Origin: Siderastrea radians
Taxonomy: Eukaryota; Cnidaria; Anthozoa; Scleractinia; Rhizangiidae
Assembly (NCBI GenBank): GCA_964017195.1
Contig: OZ024894.1
Coordinates: forward strand, 6,751,537-6,815,536
Direction: 5' to 3'
DNA: 64,000 nucleotides
A model generated the notes under the pieces. That model searched no databases, had not been told where the DNA came from, and saw only the letters and a list, made by a program, of their open reading frames with translations. The first letter of the stretch is position 1, and the number at the start of each line of letters is the position of its first letter. This document shows positions 56,713 through 64,000 of the stretch, one piece after another. The position numbers and the translations under genes were made by a program.

Positions 56713-57973
56713 TGGAAATACATGTAGCGCTAAAACCCACAATATTTGGGTGTTAGAGTTGTTTTAAAATGCTCGCTTCTTACGCCAATCGCTCGCTTCT
56801 TCCAGATGTTTGTGACCTTCTTTACAGCCCAAGGTGATCAAATATCGCTTTCATCCGTCTTTCGATTCAATCTGTGAACAGATCAGAGATCCCGACAGCT
56901 CGCCTCATGTAATTTGACCTGCGAAAGTAACGTGAGTAACGCAAGGCCTCAACAATTTATTTTGGTTGTGATTCGCAAGGAATACCGAAGTTCGCTCCTC
57001 TGTTCCCTGTGTCGGTGGCTGTAGTTCCGTACTGTGATCTATAAGAGACGATTTATTTTTCAACAGAATGGCTATGACTTTAGGTCACCATGTTATTTCT
57101 ATTGCAACTGTTTGTGGTGAGTAATGTACAGAAATGGCATGTTGTTTGGATGTGGTGTTTTTCTGAACTGCTCGCAGACGCGATGTAGCGGGCAACTCAG
57201 CACAGAACATGGTTCCTTCTGTGAGTACCGGAGAACGAATGACGTAAAACAAAAGAAACAAAAGACAGAAAACAATTCAACTCCAAAATAGAAGCAAATT
57301 ACAATGTCTTACAAACAAAAGAAGGACAATGTGCTCCGGTACCTGAAGAAAGACCCCAGAACATTAGACGCTACCCAGAATTAGATCCATCGATACTACA
57401 GGGAAACTAGGAATTAACTTAGTAATTACCGTTTGCAATTTTTGATCAGTAAAATGTTGCAATTTCGTTTTTTTAAAAACATATTTTAGGATCCAAATAT
57501 TCAAGAAAGCCGAAAACAAGTCACGGATAAAATGTGCATAAAAATAACAAACTTCTTCTCTTGTCCGTTGTCGTAGTAATAGACCAAGGAAGGCACTGTT
57601 TCAAAATGTTGTTCCGTAACTATTTCTTGTTCTAGATTCGGTAACTCAGAGAAATCTCGCAATGCAGAGGGAAAATATCGGAGTTCACTTTGATCAATAG
57701 CAGTCATTAAAGAATCTGACCCACCCAAGAGCCTTTGCGCGCTTACCTAAGTTCAGACGGCATTTTCGGGGCACCCAAAACTCCGGATTTCATCGTGAGA
57801 GAAAGTAATCCTTCTCCATCGAGCGGTCACTGCACAAAGCAGCCTCTATTTTCACATAAATATTTTCGTCGTTTATTGTTCTTTCTGTACTGGGTATTAT
57901 TTGTGGACAATCGATACTTTCCGAAAGGTAATCGAGTGGGATTCTGTGCCTGTTCAGAAGTTCCTCCGTCGCA

Positions 57974-59621
57974 ATGGCGGCGAATCGTCCCAAGATGGGA
58001 CGTCCACGGAGGCGAGAAGGCATCAAACGACTCAAATTGCGAGAGTCAACGTTTAATCTGTGGAACGAGCGAAAGGAGGCTCTTGGGCTTCGAAGAATTA
58101 CAAACAGCGAGTTCGCCGAAATGCTTCTCCATCAGCATTTCAGTGCCATTCAAGAACGCGCTCGATCTCACCCGGGATCACCACATTGAACACCTACTCC
58201 GAGGCGAGGTAAGAAAATGTTTCTAACATGTTACCAATAAATTGGCTTCTTTGTTGTGCTATCCAGCCAATGTTCTAGCTGGCAACAAGCGATCTTGTAT
58301 TTAAATTATATGCGTGACAAATGTTGAGTAGTCTGTGTGACAATGTTTTGAATTTATTCACAGAGAGAAAGGAATTGTTCCTGCAGTCAACGCCTGTTGG
58401 AATAAGACGCGGACCTGAGGATTTATCAGTGTCCCCGTTACCCTTTGTCAGTGCTTCAGACAACACATCTGTTAACAAGTGAGTTCTTGTTTCTATCTGA
58501 GAAAGCAGTGAGAGTACTTTGAAGTCAATGTGTATGTTTGGCAATATTTATTATTTGTCACTTTCAATGTGCAGGTGAATGTGAAATCTTGTGACATTTT
58601 TCGGAACTTCGAAAAGTGCGGCATGTACTGATATGGTCTATTTCTGGTGTATTTAGCATTGAAGTTGATGTAACTGGAAGTTCCACGATCCACTCTGAAG
58701 CCCGGACAAGAGCTCGCCACATGACACCAGACTCTTCTGGAGCAGGTCCAAAGTTGGAATCCCTGCTTCTCCACTTTGGAAGGAATCCCTCACACAGAAG
58801 TTGTGAGCGATGAGGAGTAAGAGAGTTTTACCTTTCCATCTATCTACCTATTATGCTTTATTGTGTTGTTTGATTGTTATTGGTTGGATTTACAGGTATT
58901 TTTGTATATAATTTTCCTCATGTCACACTTCTGGCAGTTGAACTAACCCATAGGTGGAGGGTAATGCTTTCAAAGTAACTTTGAATTTGTTTGACTGACC
59001 CATCAGTTACACATGGTGGTGACTTGCTTGTGTTTCTTGTGAGAACAGCAGAGGTTTTTATTTGCTCTTTGTTGTGTCATCCTTGTGTTGTGAATGATAT
59101 TTTAGTATAGTTCAATGTGCGATGCTTACAGTGGCCCTTATCAAAAGCGAGGATCCCAAATTTCTCTCATATTTCCATTAGAGTTCAAATGTATGTATTT
59201 TTCTCTACATTCAAATTGAAATATTGTTTTGTTGTATCTGCATGCCAACGGCTAAATTCATGGGTAAGATAATAAAGTCCATGCAGGATATACTGAGACA
59301 AAGCCGGGGACCATAATCCTTGTTCTTCTGCTTCAAAGTATACAATAACTTCAACTGAATGTTATATGTTTCAGGTATGAGGTCTTTACTGGGCGGATCT
59401 TATTAGCAGCCCTGGACCACAACTTCCATGTTTTCCGCAAGACCCTGGAAGGGCAGTTTGAAAAGAACTATTCCAAACGTTCAGGAAACTGGAGGGTGGA
59501 ACCTGTGAAGGAACCCAAGCAGTATCCTCATTTGGCTTTGCTTCAGGCAGACCTCTTGCGACGTCGTGCAGGCACATTGAAGTCTCCCCATCCAATCCCA
59601 TCCACCTTGCACCAACAATAG
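57974..59621 (+). pseudogene. Unrecognised four-exon gene remnant
   Basis: Exons inferred from GT-AG signals and matching phases: 57974-58208, 58364-58478, 58657-58816 and 59375-59621. The start has a good context (CGCAATGGCGG). The N terminus is basic (MGRPRRREGIKRLKL), followed by STFNLWNERKEALGL and NSEFAEMLLHQHF. The last exon holds ILLAALDHNFHVFRKTLEG and WRVEPVKEPKQYP, then stops at 59619-59621. Two breaks appear when phases are followed: an in-frame TGA at 58187-58189 (CGA would restore it) and a one-base shift in exon 3 near TTTGGAAGG. It resembles a family of uncharacterised cnidarian proteins that I cannot name. It may alternatively be active with different splicing. Confidence 0.5.
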
Positions 59622-61119
59622 CTATGAAAAGGGCCTCTTCAACTGAAGAGTTGGTCAAAGCTAAATTGTCACGCTTTCAGACTCAAAAGGGAAAAGTAAA
59701 GGAAAAGCAGTTATCTTTCAAGGTCAGGGAAAACTCGGGGTATTTTCCATCACGTCAGAGAAATTCTAAATTCTTTGATTTTGTGAAAAGTCAGGGAACT
59801 TTATTTTCAGTGAACCAGATATATATTTCTAAATATGGGAAAATATGGGAAGGCCTATAGTTGTAGAAATTGTCTATTAGTGATTTGGTTTTCATGATTT
59901 CATACCATAGAAGCCATCATAATGGTCCGCCTTTGTTGTCAGGGAGAAGTCTGTGAAAAGTCAGGAATTGATTTTGTCCTGATGGGTAGTAACCTGGGTA
60001 AATAAACTAAGAATGTTTGTTTTACTGGTGTATCACTGTTTGATCTTTTCAACACGAGAAAAATTCGAATTTTGTTAAAATGCTTTGTCTGTAAATATTA
60101 ACATTGTCTATCAAAATTCCCAATTTTCTATTTGGAAATACTTCAGTGAAATAAAAAGAAATAAATATATCAGAAATTTCATTCTCAGGAGACAGGACCG
60201 AGAAAGAATTGCACAACATTATAATTCATCAAGTGTACCAAATCTACAACCATCATATCATGGAACAAAGGTAAATAAAGGTTGTCACTTGTAATAAATG
60301 GATGAGAAACAGAGATTTTTTTGACCTTTTCTTGAGTGAATGGGAGTATTTTGTTACTGTGCAAATCCAGGAGCCACGAACACTAGAATTATTTCTGGAA
60401 TATTACTGTATTGTGAGGTAAGAGCCAATCAGATGCTAGATAAAAAATCACAACCTGTAGCATTAATTAGGTTTGTGGCTTGCAGTTTTTTCTTGTGGTT
60501 TGATCTCCCATATGTTTGGTCATGTGTTCATGGTTGTTGGATTCGTATAATATTCGTACAAGTATGATATGGGGGCTATAGCCCCCATATCATACTTATA
60601 AGGCTATTGACCCACCAGTTATGTTCCCTGCAATAAATAAGCATACTACAGACCTCCCTAAAATGTTTATTGTGAGAACATTTCCAATTGCCAACAAAAC
60701 AACCTTTTTGAAGTTGTGCATGCCCCGGACCTATAAGCTGCACTTTACATATAATGATAGCCCAGAATATTTACAAATAAGTTTACCGGTAGGGGGGAGA
60801 GAAGGGGGGCATTTTTTAGGTTTTCTTTTTTCAATAAAATCTGGTAATGACAATTAGGCCTTAAATCTCCATTTCCAATGGACTGGAAACGCCAATGAGA
60901 ATGTTTCCTTACTTGTCACAGCCAAGAGAGCTTGCTAGCAGGCTATAATGATCACTCACATACTTCCTATTAGCCATGCATCATAATACATTGATATTTC
61001 AAAGCGAATTCACTGTCACCGATGGGCCTTAAAAGAGAAACACGACAGAATCTTTTTAGAATCTTGGGAAAATACTAATTTTGTGAGGAAATAAGTGCAA
61101 AATGCACTTTGTTTCAATG
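59622..61119. other. No gene recognised
   Basis: AT-rich. A 38-bp perfect palindrome lies at 60560-60597. Repeated phrases AAAGTCAGG(G)AA near 59788 and 59957 suggest a minor duplication. No domain-bearing frame was found. Confidence 0.4.
60560..60597. repeat. 38-bp perfect palindrome
   Basis: Each 19-bp half, AAGTATGATATGGGGGCTA, is followed immediately by its exact complement with no spacer. Could form a cruciform or be a tiny MITE core. Confidence 0.95.
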
Positions 61120-61129
61120 TAGCTATGAA

Positions 61130-62258
61130 CGGCTAAAGCCCATGTAATTGCCATCTGGAGCTGGATAAGCTTGGCTTATGGTTGTAACTACACAAGGCGG
61201 CCGAATTTTTCGATTCCCCCTTCCAAGTTTTCCATATTTCCACAACGTGTACTGCCGTTATGCGGCCTTCCGGTAACTTTTGAGTGGAGTAATCAGGCTC
61301 ATCTGCACGGATGTCACACCTGGCTCAAATTGCCAGCTGCAAAACTTCCCGATCTAAACAGGTGGTGTTGAACATTACATAGGAAGTAACACAAGTTCTT
61401 TTCTGGCAGCAAACATTTTCCTGCTCGTCCTGCATCCTCCGGCACACTCCACAAATACACCATGGTTCTGCGTCATTTTCCGGTTCTGGCGGCTCCGACT
61501 CTGGATCATTTGCTCCTGTTAGTAGATCTCTGGCGTATTCTACACTGCCACTGCCTTGGCTCAGTACCCTAATGAGAAGGGTTTCCTTTTCAACCTCTGA
61601 TAGCTTCTTCACAAACTCCTATCGTATAAGACAGGAACAGAGAGACTTCAGCTATACAAACAATTTGTCAACAAGTGCCAATTTTTCTCACTTGCTTGCG
61701 ATAATTTGTACTAAACTTATGTTTACCTTTATTTCATTCTCGGACTCTTCTACAGCTCTTCGGTGGCGTGCATATGCGCTTGGGTTGTTGAATACAGGCT
61801 GGACTTCAACGGCCCTATTTTTGCAGGCAGCTTTGCTCGTTCCACACTGACAACTCGACGTGCATTTGGAGTCGGCACTCCGACACGGGCAGCCTGTCGA
61901 CCTCGCACTCTTCTTTCGGCTTCATGTGTTTTGACTGTTTTTGCAGCGGCAAACCTACAATGTCAGAGCCAGTCTCGTTTTAGTTTTAAAAATAAACATC
62001 CGAAGAAATGCATATTCTTATTTTGAAGTGGATAAATGCAAAGCTGGGATGATTTCTTACCACACGAGCGACAACAGCGCTGCTTAGGTCCGGCGACTGA
62101 ATCACGGCGAGCCGTGGTTCGATTCGGCTCACGTTCACTGGCAATCCGTAAGCATTTACAGCAGGACGTTGTGCGTATTCATCTCCACTTAAATTGTCGC
62201 CAGTGATATTTAGAGCTTCTTCGCTATCGCTCACTTCCAGTTGCATCCTTTCCGCCAT
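61130..62258 (-). pseudogene. P2X7-cytosolic-like domain protein remnant with CXC-like cluster
   Basis: Exon 1 (62258-62061) starts MAERMQLEVSDSEEALN. Exon 2 (about 61912-61727) carries a cysteine cluster, GCPCRSADSKCTSSCQCG, like a CXC/tesmin-type zinc-binding repeat, and ends ESENEIK. Exon 3 starts at 61618 (EFVKKLSEVEKETLL) and holds WCICGVCRRMQDEQENVCC and CLDREVLQLAI, the pattern of the P2X7 cytosolic ballast domain found in many invertebrate proteins that lack the channel. After LAI comes TGA at 61325-61327, where CGA (Arg) is usual; the domain nevertheless continues as ARCDIRADEPDYST, then a frame shift, then RQYTLWKYGKLGRGNR after a TAA, ending near 61130. So the C-terminal part is decayed. 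The exon 2 acceptor is uncertain. Function is unknown; binding of zinc is likely from the family. Confidence 0.6.
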
Positions 62259-62415
62259 ATCGATGAGAAGAATCTCGCGCGCTGAAGGACAATGAAAGCT
62301 ATACCCAAATATGGGAAGAATACAACGGTGTCCCGGATGATAACAATACTAAAAGCGCGCGTTGCAAACTGGGTGGGTCAGACTCTTTAATTGTTCTACG
62401 TGTTCACCTGAACTA

Positions 62416-62610
62416 CTCTCTCCTCCGCAGAGGCCATCTACAGTCGCGCCTTGGGAAAAATATACCCGCGGCGCGCGGAGGCTGGAAAGAGGAAAAATTA
62501 AAACGCGCGGGGAACGCTGGGACCCCGCGCTGCCGTTTTCTCTCTCCAGCGCTCCCGCTCCCGTTTCTTTCTCTGGTGTTTACTAACAGGAGCCTCTGCG
62601 GGGGAGAGAG
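62416..62610. mobile_element. 195-bp MITE with 9-bp target duplication
   Basis: Ends CTCTCTCCTCCGCAGAGGC and GCCTCTGCGGGGGAGAGAG are inverted, and the flanks are the identical 9-mer CCTGAACTA (62407-62415 and 62611-62619). The interior is GC-rich. A 9-bp duplication again fits Mutator-like elements. Confidence 0.85.
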
Positions 62611-62651
62611 CCTGAACTATCTGATAGAAGGCAAATAACTTCACGACAGAC

Positions 62652-63711
62652 CACAGGCGACCCAAGCTCAAAATGAGAATACGATCGAGTTGCAAAATAT
62701 GACCTTCGCGATAAGACTTTGTATGGGAAATTCACTTTGGTTCTCAAAATGCTAAAATAAAGTTATGAATGTGGAAATAAACTTCACTTACCTTAACATG
62801 GGGTTGTCTTTGTGTCTTTTTTGTAATTTGGGTGCAATTTGTGGCCGTTTTAGGCGAGTTTTTGGTTCGGTGTTGTTCGCGGTGTGGTTTCTCACATGTT
62901 TTCTCCATTCAAAACGAAGGAAGGCAGGTGACTGGAGACGACCGAGTCCAACAAATCGCTCTCGTGTCACAATGCAATGCAGAGAATAGCCATAAAAACA
63001 CCTTATTCATGAAACCACGTAATTTCTTCATCCCATTCAACCTTCACGGTGACCGAACAGCAATTCTGGTCCGAGAAAATTCGAAAAACATTCAGCTATC
63101 GGCGATCTTCCCATGCGCTGGGCTTGTGGCGTGGACACGGCCACACAGACAGAGACAGACAGTCTGTTGTTGGCGCGTGACCGGTGGTTTGAATTGACCA
63201 ATGAGAATGGAGAATGCATGCAGCCTGCAACGGCCGTGACCACGCCCAAATTCCCAGGGCAATGGAAGATCGCCGATAGCTGAATGATTTTGGAATTTTT
63301 TCAGACCATAATTGCCTTTCGATCACCTTGAAAGCTGAATGGGATGCAGAAATTACGTGGCCTTATGAGTGTGGTGTTTTTATGGCTATTCTCTGCATTG
63401 CATTGTGACACGAGAGCGATTTGGTGGACTCGGTCGTCTCCAGTCACCTGTCTTCCTTCGTTTTAAGTGGAGAAACAACACCACGAACAACACCGAACCA
63501 AAAACTCGCCTAAAACGGCCACAAATTGCACCCAAATTACAAACAAGACACAAAGACAACCCCGTGTTAAGGTAAGTGAAGTTTATTTCCACATTCATAA
63601 CTTTATTTTAGCATTTTGAGAACCAAAGTGAATTTCCCATAGAAAGTCTTATCGCGAAGGTCATATTTTGCAACTCGATCGTACTGTCATTTTGAGCTTG
63701 GACCGCCTGTG
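62652..63711. mobile_element. 1.06-kb foldback with 7-bp target duplication
   Basis: Arms 62652-63115 and about 63250-63711 are reverse complements with differences; ends CACAGGCGACCCAAGCTC and GAGCTTGGACCGCCTGTG. GACAGAC is duplicated at 62645-62651 and 63712-63718. The loop is about 135 bp. Arms encode mirrored peptides containing TEPKTRLKRPQIAPKLQ on both strands, so the arm may derive from a coding exon, perhaps captured; a donor-like AAGGTAAGTG follows it. A 7-8 bp duplication might suggest hAT-like origin, but the ends are not diagnostic. Confidence 0.8.
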
Positions 63712-63718
63712 GACAGAC

Positions 63719-64000
63719 GTGTTCCATTTTCAGGCCTCGTCGCTGTCTCCTTAGCTCCAATACTTTTGCGATCAGTTGTTATTTTGATGAGCTTCTTTTG
63801 AACGTCACACCATTTCCTTTAAAAGTTCTTTTGTTGAATTGTCTGGTGCATCTTTTTTGGCTTCTTCTTTGTCTTCTTCCTTCTTCTATCTTTTAGTTTC
63901 TATCCTCTTAAGTTGTAACTAACTCAGTGAGTATATTAAAAACGCAAACAACATTCTTCGACTTCAAAGTGCAAAGCTGAACGGGTAATGATGATCGCTT
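63719..64000. other. No gene seen
   Basis: T/C-rich sequence to the window edge (TTCTTCTTTGTCTTCTTCC near 63862) with no supported feature. Confidence 0.4.

Noticed and set aside
56549..56756. Arg/His-rich ORFs with possible signal function
   Set aside because: They read through a 185-bp foldback repeat with a CG-rich loop; no family match is apparent.

Overview
The window looks like non-prokaryotic, intron-containing, AT-rich animal DNA dominated by transposable elements. Genes with GT-AG introns, a CR1/L2-like retrotransposon, two tyrosine-recombinase (DIRS-type) retrotransposons, tRNA-derived SINEs and many foldback/MITE elements are present. From memory of such repeats and of the gene families seen, an anthozoan cnidarian (probably a stony coral) is the likeliest source. 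That is an inference; no species marker is visible.

Layout. 1-2.5 kb: the 3' end of a non-LTR retrotransposon with an ATT tail has landed in a SWIM zinc-finger gene that is also frameshifted. 2.5-4.05 kb: four tRNA-like SINE copies (two minus, two plus) enclose a copied piece of the SWIM gene; the last copy is split by a 400-bp MITE with 9-bp target duplications. 6.3-10.9 kb: an 8-bp minisatellite and a decayed tyrosine-recombinase retrotransposon. 10.35-22.78 kb: two nearly identical 6.2-kb tandem units, each carrying a complete four-exon GDPD-like phosphodiesterase gene on the minus strand. The second unit runs into a 1.6-kb TTAA-flanked foldback element, in whose arm the duplication breakpoint lies. 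23.5-27 kb: further copies of the same dispersed repeat, including uninserted sites. 27-29.7 kb: several MITEs. 29.9-38.7 kb: one CR1/L2-like retrotransposon (minus strand), opened by a MITE, itself opened by a 4.86-kb TTAA element with about 800-bp inverted repeats. 39-50 kb: mostly unannotated, with a foldback element and a third, truncated and frameshifted GDPD copy. 50.7-53.7 kb: a second DIRS-like relic with a 70-bp inverted repeat. 54-57 kb: foldbacks. 57.9-62.3 kb: two decayed multi-exon gene remnants, one unrecognised (plus strand) and one with a CXC-like cysteine cluster and a P2X7-cytosolic-like domain (minus strand). 62.4-63.7 kb: a MITE with 9-bp target duplications and a 1.06-kb foldback with 7-bp duplications.

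The only genes that look intact are the two tandem GDPD copies (predicted secreted and membrane-anchored glycerophosphodiester phosphodiesterases). Everything else recognisable is mobile DNA or gene wreckage. The main story is structural: TTAA-targeting long inverted repeats, nested insertions with readable target duplications, and a very recent gene duplication with one breakpoint beside a hairpin. No CRISPR array, operon, rRNA or phage-like system is visible.
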